In this document: positions 19,266-27,222 of the stretch, piece by piece
How the letters are laid out: each line of letters starts with the position of its first letter
Numbering within the stretch: the stretch's first letter is position 1
Source: Janthinobacterium sp051380735
Lineage (GTDB): Bacteria; Pseudomonadota; Gammaproteobacteria; Burkholderiales; Burkholderiaceae_D
Reading direction: 5' to 3'
DNA: 64,000 nt
NCBI RefSeq assembly: GCF_051380735.1
Contig: NZ_JBNYXQ010000009.1
Coordinates: forward strand, 124,001 to 188,000
Made by a program: the position numbers and the translations under genes
The notes under the pieces: model-generated
Told to the model about the DNA's origin: nothing
The model's input: only the letters and a program-made list of their open reading frames with translations
Databases searched by the model: none

Positions 19266-19694
19266 TTACCGGGCCGACGCCGCAGCCTGTGGCGCTGCCA
19301 CAAACGTCAGCTGGTCATCGACGACCTCGAATTTGCCGACCGGCTGGCCCAGGTCGGCTTTCGGATCATTTTCCATTTCCACCAGGCTGTTGCAGGTATT
19401 CGTTTCCGCCTGCCACAGCTGGTCGCCCATGCGCACATTCCACACGCCATCGCCGGCCGAAAACAATTCGACCGTGACCTCGTCGGCTGGCGTGTCTAGC
19501 GACAGGGTATGCAGGCGCTGGCATTGCGGCAAGTTGGTCGCCATCAGTTGCACTTCCACCGTGTCTTGCCAGAAATAGTTTTGCTGGCGGCGCACCGTCA
19601 GCGAATGCTCCTGGCCGTCCACCATGAAGATGGCGAAATCTTTGACACAGCCCGACAGCAGCAGGCATAGCGTGACGATCAGGAGTTTGCGCAT
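19266..19694 (-). CDS. Small lipoprotein, function unknown
   Basis: 142 residues. A lipoprotein signal sequence MRKLLIVTLCLLLSGC ends in the lipobox LLSG-C (Cys16). The mature part has two further Cys (PQCQRL, TNTCNS) that could form a disulfide. No family recognised. It converges on the chemoreceptor gene with zero intergenic bases. Confidence 0.75.
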   Translation of the reverse strand: MRKLLIVTLCLLLSGCVKDFAIFMVDGQEHSLTVRRQQNYFWQDTVEVQLMATNLPQCQRLHTLSLDTPADEVTVELFSAGDGVWNVRMGDQLWQAETNTCNSLVEMENDPKADLGQPVGKFEVVDDQLTFVAAPQAAASAR

Positions 19695-19803
19695 GGTCGG
19701 CTTTCGGTGAGGGTTGTTTTCCGCTTACGTGGCATTATATCCATGCATACCGTTGCGGCGCGACAATATCGGCGCCCGCGCCACCCTGACCTGAAAGACC
19801 ATC

Positions 19804-20502
19804 ATGATCGATCTGTACTATTGGACCACGCCCAACGGGCACAAGATAACCATGTTCCTGGAAGAAGCAGGCATCCCCTACAAGATTATTCCCGTGCATA
19901 TCGGCAAGGGTGAGCAATTCACGCCCGAGTTCCTGGCCATCGCGCCGAACAACCGCATTCCCGCCATCGTCGACCAGGCGCCGGCAGATGGCGGCGCACC
20001 ATTGCCGCTGTTCGAATCGGGCGCCATTTTGCAGTATCTGGCCGAGAAAAGCGGTCAATTCCTGCCAGCTGACGCGCGCGGCCGGGCCGAGGTGATGCAA
20101 TGGCTGTTCTGGCAAATGGGTGGCCTGGGGCCGATGGCCGGCCAGAACCACCATTTCGTGCAATATGCACCCGAACCGATCGAGTACGCGATCAATCGCT
20201 ACGTCAACGAAACGAATCGCCTGTATGGCGTGCTGAACAAGCGCCTGGCCGACCGCGCCTATGTTGCCGGCGACAGCTACACGATCGCCGACATGGCGAT
20301 CTACCCGTGGATCGTGCCGCACCAGCGCCAGCGCCAGGATCTTGCCGATTTCCCGCACCTGGCGCGCTGGTTTGCCGATATCGCCGCCCGTCCGGCCACC
20401 GTGCGCGCCTACGCCCGCGCGGCCGAGATCAACGTGCAGCCGACCGTCAGCGGCGACGCCAAAAGCGTGCTGTTCGGGCAGACCGCCAAGTCCCTGGGCT
20501 GA
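19804..20502 (+). CDS. Glutathione S-transferase, YfcG/YghU-like
   Basis: 232 residues. The thioredoxin-fold N-terminal domain starts MIDLYYWTTPNGHKITMFLE. The NNRIPAIVD segment carries the cis-Pro, and FESGAILQYLAEK carries the glutathione-binding Glu-Ser pair. The alpha-helical C-domain has SYTIADMAIYPWI. The Thr-Pro-Asn pattern near residue 8 is typical of Nu-class enzymes (YfcG, YghU), which act as disulfide-bond reductases. The stop codon directly abuts that of the convergent HIU hydrolase gene. Confidence 0.9.
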   Translation: MIDLYYWTTPNGHKITMFLEEAGIPYKIIPVHIGKGEQFTPEFLAIAPNNRIPAIVDQAPADGGAPLPLFESGAILQYLAEKSGQFLPADARGRAEVMQWLFWQMGGLGPMAGQNHHFVQYAPEPIEYAINRYVNETNRLYGVLNKRLADRAYVAGDSYTIADMAIYPWIVPHQRQRQDLADFPHLARWFADIAARPATVRAYARAAEINVQPTVSGDAKSVLFGQTAKSLG

Positions 20503-20910
20503 TCAGTTGCCACGGTAAGTCGAGAAGCCGAAAGGGCTGAGCAGCAGCGGAATATGGTAGTGCTGATCGGTCTTTTCGACGTGGAATTGCACCGGGATTT
20601 CCGGAAAAAACGTCTCCTGTTTCAGCCGTGCATAGTGCTCGCCCGTCTTGAACACGATACGGTAGTCGCCCCGCTCGATGGTTTTATCAAGCGGATACAT
20701 TTTCGCGACGCGCCCCTGCGCATCGGTCACGCCGCTGGCCAGCTGGCGCCAGTCATTGCCGGTTTTTTGTTCCAGTGTCACCGTCACGCCGGCGGTTGGC
20801 GTGCCGGTTTGCAGGTCGAGAATATGCACGCTGAGCGGATTGGCGGCCAGCGCGGTGCTGGAGATAGCGGCGATGGCCAGTGCGAGTGTCAGTGGGATCA
20901 GTCGTTTCAT
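20503..20910 (-). CDS. uraH: 5-hydroxyisourate hydrolase, exported form
   Basis: 135 residues. Signal peptide MKRLIPLTLALAIAAISSTALA, then a transthyretin-like domain: LSVHILDLQTGTP (catalytic His), a central Arg, TDQHYHIPLLLSPFGFSTYRG. It converts 5-hydroxyisourate to OHCU in urate breakdown, here presumably in the periplasm. The family signature ends YRGS; this one ends YRGN, a conservative change at the last residue. It lies 17 bp after the GlcG-like gene on the same strand. No other urate gene is in the window. Confidence 0.92.
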   Translation of the reverse strand: MKRLIPLTLALAIAAISSTALAANPLSVHILDLQTGTPTAGVTVTLEQKTGNDWRQLASGVTDAQGRVAKMYPLDKTIERGDYRIVFKTGEHYARLKQETFFPEIPVQFHVEKTDQHYHIPLLLSPFGFSTYRGN

Positions 20911-20927
20911 GGTATTTCCTTTATAAA

Positions 20928-21419
20928 TTAGATGGCAGGATCGAGTTCGGGCATGGCGGCAATCGCTGCCTGCGCGCACGCGCGGTCTTGCAGGGCGCCG
21001 CCGCCAGCGGCCACGCCGATGGCGCCAACAATCTGCCCCTTGGCAGCCAGGGGCAGGCCGCCGCCCAGCAGCAACAGTTCCGGCAAGGTGGTCAGGTTGG
21101 CGGCGTCGGGGTTGCTGCGTGCATTGCTGGCCAGCAGCTGCGTATCGGTTTTGGTCGACAGGGCGGTGTAGGCCTTGCGCCGGCTCGCTTCCGTGTTGTG
21201 CGGCCCCACGCCATCGGCGCGCTGCACGCTGACGGTATTGCCGCCACGGTCGAGCACGGTCACAACAATCTGCTTGCCCTTCGCCTGGCAGGCGGCCAGG
21301 GCAGCCGTGCTCAGTTGCTGCGCGCTGGCAAGCGTGATGTCGCTGACGGTTTGCAGTTGCGCCTGCGCCGGGCCGTTCAACAGGCCCAGCAGGCCGGCGG
21401 CAACAATCAAGTGTTTCAT
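20928..21419 (-). CDS. Secreted heme-binding/GlcG-type protein
   Basis: 163 residues. Signal peptide ending AQAQ, then a GlcG/HbpS domain (DUF336) with VTVLDRGGNTVSVQRADG, SRRKAYTALSTKTDT, and the Gly-rich LLLGGGLPL...GAIGVAAGGGALQDRACAQAAI. Family members bind heme or accompany oxidative catabolic enzymes; the role is usually unproven. ATG 21419 is chosen because GGAG lies 7 bp upstream; an in-frame ATG at 21431 is possible. It probably shares a transcript with uraH. Confidence 0.85.
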   Translation of the reverse strand: MKHLIVAAGLLGLLNGPAQAQLQTVSDITLASAQQLSTAALAACQAKGKQIVVTVLDRGGNTVSVQRADGVGPHNTEASRRKAYTALSTKTDTQLLASNARSNPDAANLTTLPELLLLGGGLPLAAKGQIVGAIGVAAGGGALQDRACAQAAIAAMPELDPAI

Positions 21420-21556
21420 GTGGTGCTCCATGTCAAAAGATGGCGCCAGTATGGCCAGCGCCGCCCTACGCGAAGATGATGACCGCATGACATTTTTATC
21501 ATCCGCAGCAGCTGCCGGCGGGCGTAAAATGGTCCATCCTACTGATGAAAGCGGCC

Positions 21557-22237
21557 ATGCGTATCCTGGTAATCGAAGACGAACCGAAGACCGGCGACTA
21601 CCTGTTGCGCGGCCTGGGCGAAGCGGGCTTTGTGGTCAGCCTGGCGCGCAATGGCCGCGACGGCCTGCAGATGGCCAGCGAAGGGGGCTATGACCTGGTG
21701 GTGCTTGACGTGATGCTGCCCATCATGGACGGCTGGCAAGTGTTGCGTGCGCTGCGCCTGCAGGACGGCGGTGCCGACATACCAGTGATTTTCCTCACCG
21801 CGCGCGACGAGGTGCAGGACCGCGTCAAGGGGCTGGAACTGGGCGCCGACGATTACCTGGTCAAACCGTTTGCGTTTGCCGAACTGGTGGCGCGCATCCG
21901 CACCCTGCTGCGGCGCGGCCCACCGCGTGAAGACGACGTGATCCGCATCGGCGACATGGAAATCGACGTCATGAAACGCAAGGTCAGCCGGCAAGGCCAG
22001 CGCATCACGCTGACAGCGAAAGAATTCGGTCTGTTGCACCTGCTGGCGCGGCGCCAGGGCGAAGTGCTGTCGCGCTCCATCATCGCCTCGCAAGTGTGGG
22101 ACATCAATTTCGAGAGCGACACGAATGTGATCGACGCGGCCATCCGCCGCCTGCGCAGCAAGCTCGACGACCCGTTCGAACCCAAGCTGATCCATACCCT
22201 GCGCGGCATGGGCTATGTCTGTGAGTTGCGCGGATGA
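21557..22237 (+). CDS. OmpR-family response regulator, heavy-metal-type (CusR/IrlR-like)
   Basis: 226 residues. The receiver has EDE, the phospho-Asp in VVLDVMLPIMDG and Lys in DYLVKPF. The winged helix has LTAKEFGLLHLLARRQGEVLSR and the DTNVIDAAIRRLRSK recognition region. An in-frame ATG exists 12 bp earlier (21545); MRILVIEDE is the canonical start. It overlaps the kinase gene by 4 bp. It is divergent from the GlcG-like/uraH pair. No metal-efflux genes are adjacent, so the target is open. Confidence 0.9.
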   Translation: MRILVIEDEPKTGDYLLRGLGEAGFVVSLARNGRDGLQMASEGGYDLVVLDVMLPIMDGWQVLRALRLQDGGADIPVIFLTARDEVQDRVKGLELGADDYLVKPFAFAELVARIRTLLRRGPPREDDVIRIGDMEIDVMKRKVSRQGQRITLTAKEFGLLHLLARRQGEVLSRSIIASQVWDINFESDTNVIDAAIRRLRSKLDDPFEPKLIHTLRGMGYVCELRG

Positions 22238-23637
22238 AACTTGCGGGGGCGAGTCATTCACTGACCTTGCGCGTCACGGCGGTGTTCGTGCTGATCGTCG
22301 CGCTGGTATCGGCCGGGCTGGGCGTCTATCTGTACCGCTCGTTCGTGGCCGAAATCGAACGGCGCGACGATATCCTGTTGCTGGGAAAAATGCGGCAGAT
22401 CCAGCAACTGCTGGGCAATGCCGGCACGCTGGACATTATCCGCGAGCGGCCGCAATATTTTCGCGACACCATGAGCGGCCAGGAAAATTCCCTGGTGCGC
22501 ATCGTGCGCGACGACGGCACGCGCCTGATCGACGTCAATCCGCACGGCGAAACCTTGCCGCTGCCCGTGCCGGTGGCGGTCGACGCGCTGGTGACAGCCA
22601 GCGCGATCCACGGCTGGACCAGCCGCGACGGTTATCCGGCGCGCGTGGTGGCGGCCAGCGCGCGCATCGGCCAGCCGGCGCAGATGGCCGATATCACAGT
22701 GGCCCGCGTGTATGGCGACCGCAGCGCCATGTTCGCCGCCTACCGCTGGCAGATCGTTATTTCGGTGGCCGTCAGCGCGCTGGTGGCGGCGCTGTTGGCC
22801 AGCGCCATGCTGCTGCGCGGCCTGCGCCCCTTGCGCGCGATCGCCGCGCACGCGGCCCTGGTGCGCCCCGGCAAGCTGGAGCAGCAGCTCGACGCGCGCG
22901 GCGCGCCGACTGAACTGTTGCCCTTGATCCACGCCCTGAACGCCATGCTGGCGCGCCTGCAGGAAGGCTATGCGCGTCTGTCGCAGTTTTCGGCCGACCT
23001 GGCGCACGAATTTCGCACGCCGGTGACGAACCTGCTGGGGCAAAGCCAGGTGATGCTGGCCCGGCCGCGCAGCAGCGTGGAATATGAACAGCTGGTGTCG
23101 TCCAACATGGAAGAGCTGGAACGGCTGTCGCGCATGATCGACAGCATGCTGTTCCTGGCGCGCGCCCAGCAAGATGAAATGGTACTGGTCAAGCAGGCCT
23201 TGCCGGTGCAGGACGAGTTCCTGCGCCTGGCCGATTTTTTCGAGGGCCTGGCCGAAGAGCGCGAGCTGGCGCTGGCCTGCCATGGCAGCGGTGTGGTAGC
23301 GGCCGAGCCGCAGTTGCTGCGCCGCGCGCTCGGCAATTTATTGTCGAACGCGATACGCTATGCGGCGCCCGGTTCTACCGTGGTGCTGCGTTCGCACGCT
23401 ACCACGCAAGGGGTGGAACTGAGCGTTTGCAACCTGGGCCCGGCCATCCCCGCGCGCCACTTGCCGCACCTGTTCGACCGCTTCTACCGGGCCGACCCGG
23501 CTCGCAGCGATTCGGCCGCCTCCACCGGGCTGGGGCTGGCAATCGTGACGGCCATCATGCAGCTGCATGGCGGCAGCGCCAGCGTGGTGTCGGATGCGGC
23601 GGCCACCACGTTCACATTGCAATTTCCGCTTGCGTAA
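22234..23637 (+). CDS. Sensor histidine kinase, heavy-metal-type (CusS/IrlS-like)
   Basis: 467 residues. A helix at about 12-32, a periplasmic domain of about 140 residues, a second helix near 168-190, and a HAMP segment with the RPLRAIAAHAALVRPG pattern. The H box is FSADLAHEFRTPVTNLLG and the ATPase core has LGNLLSNAIRYA and STGLGLAIV. All kinase motifs are intact. ATGA overlap with the regulator shows one operon. The signal is unknown; heavy-metal type is judged from the kinase and HAMP wording only. Confidence 0.88.
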   Translation: MKLAGASHSLTLRVTAVFVLIVALVSAGLGVYLYRSFVAEIERRDDILLLGKMRQIQQLLGNAGTLDIIRERPQYFRDTMSGQENSLVRIVRDDGTRLIDVNPHGETLPLPVPVAVDALVTASAIHGWTSRDGYPARVVAASARIGQPAQMADITVARVYGDRSAMFAAYRWQIVISVAVSALVAALLASAMLLRGLRPLRAIAAHAALVRPGKLEQQLDARGAPTELLPLIHALNAMLARLQEGYARLSQFSADLAHEFRTPVTNLLGQSQVMLARPRSSVEYEQLVSSNMEELERLSRMIDSMLFLARAQQDEMVLVKQALPVQDEFLRLADFFEGLAEERELALACHGSGVVAAEPQLLRRALGNLLSNAIRYAAPGSTVVLRSHATTQGVELSVCNLGPAIPARHLPHLFDRFYRADPARSDSAASTGLGLAIVTAIMQLHGGSASVVSDAAATTFTLQFPLA

Positions 23638-23641
23638 CCCC

Positions 23642-23705
23642 GGGGTCAGACCCTCAAGGCCGCTAACTCAGAGGCTTGTGCTAACGGTCGAGGGGGTCTG
23701 ACCCC
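23642..23705. repeat. REP-like inverted repeat (GGGGTCAGACCC type)
   Basis: Two exact 12-bp arms, GGGGTCAGACCC at 23642-23653 and its reverse complement at 23694-23705, bracket 40 bp. The element fills the space between the stops of the convergent kinase and helicase genes. The same core occurs twice more between gyrB and dnaN, so it belongs to an interspersed repeat family. Confidence 0.8.
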
Positions 23706-23710
23706 AGCCT

Positions 23711-26700
23711 TTACCCCATCTCCACCAAAAACTCCTGCATCCCCGTATGCGCCAGTTGCGCGCAGGCGGGGGCGAAGTGGGGCAATTGGCCCCACAAAAG
23801 CGGGTTGCCGACGATATACACATAGTGCTGGGCGCGGGTCAGCGCCACGTTCAGTAGGTTCGGCGTGCCGGCCGCCCATTGCGCGGCGCCCGCCGTGCTG
23901 TCGTCGGCGCCCAGGATCAGCATCACCACGCTTTGCTCCTTGCCCTGGAAGGTGTGCACTGTGCCAACCATTTCCCTGGACCATAGCCGTAACTCACGCT
24001 GCGTGGGCGCCTTGCCGTAGCCCAGGCGGCGATCCCAGTCCAGGTCGATGATGCGCGCGCGCAATTCGTTGCGCACGGCCTTGAACGGCGTGATCAGGTA
24101 CATGGACGGCAACTTGCCGTCGCGGCGGTACAGTTTCAGCAGCACTTCCAGCACGAAATCGAGTTGCAGCGGCACCACCTGCTTGTAGCTGACGGGGCCG
24201 ATGGCGTCGATCCAGCGGCTGGGGCCGCGCGTCAGGCCACGGCTGCCGGCCGGCGGCGCCGTGTCACCGAGGCCATACACCATCTTGCCTTCATAGGCGA
24301 TGGCGTTGGCCAGCGAGAACATCGGTTCCACGCAGCGGCGGTGCACGCGCAAGGGGCTGCCTATCCACAGCGGCTGCGGGCCACCGGCGCCGACCAGCGC
24401 GCCGTAGCGGTTGGCCTTGTCGGCCAACGATTGCACGGAAACATTGCCGGGTGCGTAACTGCCGTCCTGCGTGTGTTCGGACAGGGCCGACAAAGTCTGC
24501 ACCAGGCGCGGCGGCACCGTAAACACCGGTTCGATCTGCAGCGGGTCGCCCACCACCACCGCACGTTTTGCGCGCCACAGGCTGCCGACCGCCGCCTGCG
24601 GCACGGCCTGGCCCGCTTCATCGATAAACAGCCAGCCCAAGGATTCGGTGCCCATGCCCTGGAACTGGCGCGCGAACGAGGCAAACGTGGTCGACACCAC
24701 CGGCACCACCATGAACAGGCTCTGCCATACCATGGCGATATGCGACTGGTCGTAGGCACGCTTGTTTTTCAGCAGTTTCGACACCGCCAGCAAGTTGCCG
24801 CCAAAGCCGGGACCGCCTTTCCTGGCCACTTCGGCCAGCCACGCTTCGTGCAGCGCCAGCGCCTTGGCAAACAGGCGCGAGCGCAGGCGCGCCAGTGCGG
24901 GCTCATGCCACAACCCGCTTTTTTGCAGGGCGTCGTCCTCGAGTTCCTGCAAGGTGGCCGGCGCAGCAATGGTGGGGAAACGCAGGCGCGCGCGGCGCAG
25001 CATTTCCGTGCTGTCGTCCCACTCGCGTTCGCGCGACTGGGCGCCACGCAGCGCGAAATGCAGGCTGTTGCGAGCGCGTTCGTGGCGCGGCTCCAGTTCG
25101 CCTTTCAACAGCAGCTTGATGGCCGATATGTCGCGCGCTGTCTGGCGTTGCGCTTCCGCATTGGCCAGCACCGCTTCCTTGTAGGCGCGCGCGGTGGCGG
25201 TGCGGAACAGCCGGGCAAAAAAGCCGGGCTCGGTCAAGGCCACCACGCGTTCTTCTTCCAGCAAGTCCTTCTTGCTGGCCAATAAAGTGTCTTGCTGGGC
25301 CATGGCGGCCGCCAGCGCTGCATTCGCGGCCTCCATCTCCACTTCGGCCGCGCGCAGTGTTTCCACGCTGGCGTGCAGGAACTCCTGCTCGCTGCAGGTG
25401 CCTACCGCCTGCCACAGGGCGGCATATTGCGCCTGCTCGGCCAGGGCTTTTTCCACCACGTGCTGCGTCTCGCGAAATTCGCGCGCCGCCTGGGCAAAAC
25501 CCACGCCCTGGTAGCTGGTCAGCCACTGGCGGATATGCTGGGCGTTCGGCGTTTTGCGCGGCGTGGTCTTGTCCCAGTCGTCGTCATAGAAATTGCTGAT
25601 GAAGCGGCGGCGATTGCTGCTGTTGCCCAGCGCGCAAGAGATCATGCCCCACGGCGTGTCTTCTTCGGCCAGCAGGCGGTTGGCGCCGTTGCCGTCGGCT
25701 GCCACGCGTCGCGCCACGCTGTCGAGATAGCGGGTGCGGGCCCATTCCTTGCCCAGCTGTTTCGGTTTCGGCAAATCGCCCGAAATATTTTCCACCGCCG
25801 CATTGTTCGACGATGCCACCACCATTTCAAAACCCGTCAGTTCGGGCCGCAGGCGGGCAATCGTGATCGGATCGCGCACGCCTTCGAAGGCGACCGCCAC
25901 CTTGCCGATAAAGGCGTCGGCGGCGCGGTCCAGGCAGGCCAGCACGCTGGCGCGGCGCACGATATTGTCGGCGAACAGTTCGCGTAGCAAGGTGGTCTTG
26001 CCGGTACCCGGTGGGCCGTTGACGGAAAAGATGCCACGCTCCGCCAGTCCGGTGCGCGCGCCGTGGATGGCAAACTGCTGCATCAGGCTCATGGCGTAGC
26101 TGGAGTCTTCCAGCCAGTGGCCGCGGTTCATATTGGCGGGGTTCAACATTGCAGCCAGCGCCTGGCGTCCGGCCGGGGTGTACAGATCGATGCGCTCGGC
26201 CTGGGCCAGCGGCGTCAGGTAGGCGGCCAGGGTGGGAGAAATCTTGCCCCCGCGCAGGGTGCGGATAATCTGTTCCAGGTCGTCCAGGTAAAAACTGTTG
26301 AGGATATCGATCGACGGCTCGACCGCATCGCTGAAATCGAGCACCCGGTTTTCCACCGCTTCCATGCCCGGCAACAGTGCGTCTTTGGGCGGGCGTTTCT
26401 TGCGCGTGCGAATCTCCAGCACCGCCAGCGGCTGTGCGGACGAGGGGTGAAAATGCGCCCAGTCCATGAACAGATGGGCCAGCGCGGCAATTTCGGTGCC
26501 GGACAGCGGCGTCGATACATTGCCGGCTTCGTCCGTCACGGTGCCGGGCGTGCGCGCGGCGGCGAAATTGCGCAGGCTGTCCTGCAGCGCCAGCTGGCTG
26601 TCGCTGTACGCATCCAAGGTCAGGTGCGACCAGTCGGCCGTGCGTGGCCGGCCCAGCGCCCACGGCAAGGTGGACACCGAGACCGGATCGAATTGCGGCT

Positions 26701-27049
26701 CGCCCAGCGCATTGAGCGTCAGGCGGGCAAAGCACGAGCGGCCGGCCAGTTCGGTCTTTTCCGCGTCGGCAATGGTGTCCGCGCCCGTGGCCGGCAGCAG
26801 CTTGTTGATCTCGGCCTTGTCGAACACGCCCAGGAACAGGGAAAAGCCCTCGATCTCACGGTCCGAACCGACGGGCAATTGCGTAAAGAACTGCGGCGAC
26901 CATTGCGCCAGTTGTTCACGATGAAGGAGACGCACGGTGGACTGGTCTTCAACTTCCGTGATTTGATTCAGGTCAAACGGTATAAAGAATTCAATCTTGT
27001 GCCAATACTCCAGGATAGCCAGGAGGCGCTGCTGTTCTGCCTGATTCAT
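23711..27049 (-). CDS. Large superfamily 1 (Upf1-like) DNA/RNA helicase
   Basis: 1,112 residues. An N-terminal region of about 340 residues has no recognised fold. Then Walker A GPPGTGKTTLL (about 345-355) and Walker B LFIDEAGQAVPQ (about 807-818) lie some 450 residues apart, with a charged Ala/Glu-rich, probably coiled-coil insert at about 520-690. Motif III VVVGDPLQIEPV, TVHTFQGKEQS and LLNVALTRAQHYVYIVGN complete a Upf1/Dna2-type motor. ATG 27049 is chosen; TTG 27058 is an alternative. It is a single gene between a REP-like repeat and a chemoreceptor. Nucleic-acid remodelling or phage defence is possible, but no partner is visible. Confidence 0.85.
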   Translation of the reverse strand: MNQAEQQRLLAILEYWHKIEFFIPFDLNQITEVEDQSTVRLLHREQLAQWSPQFFTQLPVGSDREIEGFSLFLGVFDKAEINKLLPATGADTIADAEKTELAGRSCFARLTLNALGEPQFDPVSVSTLPWALGRPRTADWSHLTLDAYSDSQLALQDSLRNFAAARTPGTVTDEAGNVSTPLSGTEIAALAHLFMDWAHFHPSSAQPLAVLEIRTRKKRPPKDALLPGMEAVENRVLDFSDAVEPSIDILNSFYLDDLEQIIRTLRGGKISPTLAAYLTPLAQAERIDLYTPAGRQALAAMLNPANMNRGHWLEDSSYAMSLMQQFAIHGARTGLAERGIFSVNGPPGTGKTTLLRELFADNIVRRASVLACLDRAADAFIGKVAVAFEGVRDPITIARLRPELTGFEMVVASSNNAAVENISGDLPKPKQLGKEWARTRYLDSVARRVAADGNGANRLLAEEDTPWGMISCALGNSSNRRRFISNFYDDDWDKTTPRKTPNAQHIRQWLTSYQGVGFAQAAREFRETQHVVEKALAEQAQYAALWQAVGTCSEQEFLHASVETLRAAEVEMEAANAALAAAMAQQDTLLASKKDLLEEERVVALTEPGFFARLFRTATARAYKEAVLANAEAQRQTARDISAIKLLLKGELEPRHERARNSLHFALRGAQSREREWDDSTEMLRRARLRFPTIAAPATLQELEDDALQKSGLWHEPALARLRSRLFAKALALHEAWLAEVARKGGPGFGGNLLAVSKLLKNKRAYDQSHIAMVWQSLFMVVPVVSTTFASFARQFQGMGTESLGWLFIDEAGQAVPQAAVGSLWRAKRAVVVGDPLQIEPVFTVPPRLVQTLSALSEHTQDGSYAPGNVSVQSLADKANRYGALVGAGGPQPLWIGSPLRVHRRCVEPMFSLANAIAYEGKMVYGLGDTAPPAGSRGLTRGPSRWIDAIGPVSYKQVVPLQLDFVLEVLLKLYRRDGKLPSMYLITPFKAVRNELRARIIDLDWDRRLGYGKAPTQRELRLWSREMVGTVHTFQGKEQSVVMLILGADDSTAGAAQWAAGTPNLLNVALTRAQHYVYIVGNPLLWGQLPHFAPACAQLAHTGMQEFLVEMG

Positions 27050-27163
27050 GATGACCAATATTTTGTAAAGCGAGCGGGGATTGTAAAGCGTATGCGCGCC
27101 GCGTGTTTTACGGTTTCGTGCATTTGCCTGATTCGGTCATAAAAAAAACCGTTGTTCCAGGCG

Positions 27164-27198
27164 AAAAAAAGCCAGGCAGAAACTTCTTGCCTGGCTTT
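27164..27198 (-). terminator. Rho-independent terminator of the 27.2-kb chemoreceptor gene
   Basis: Minus strand: an 11-bp perfect stem (AAAGCCAGGCA / TGCCTGGCTTT), nine-base loop and seven T. It starts about 25 bp after the stop at 27223. Confidence 0.92.
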
Positions 27199-27222
27199 CC
27201 ATAAAGAATGCAGGTATTTCGC

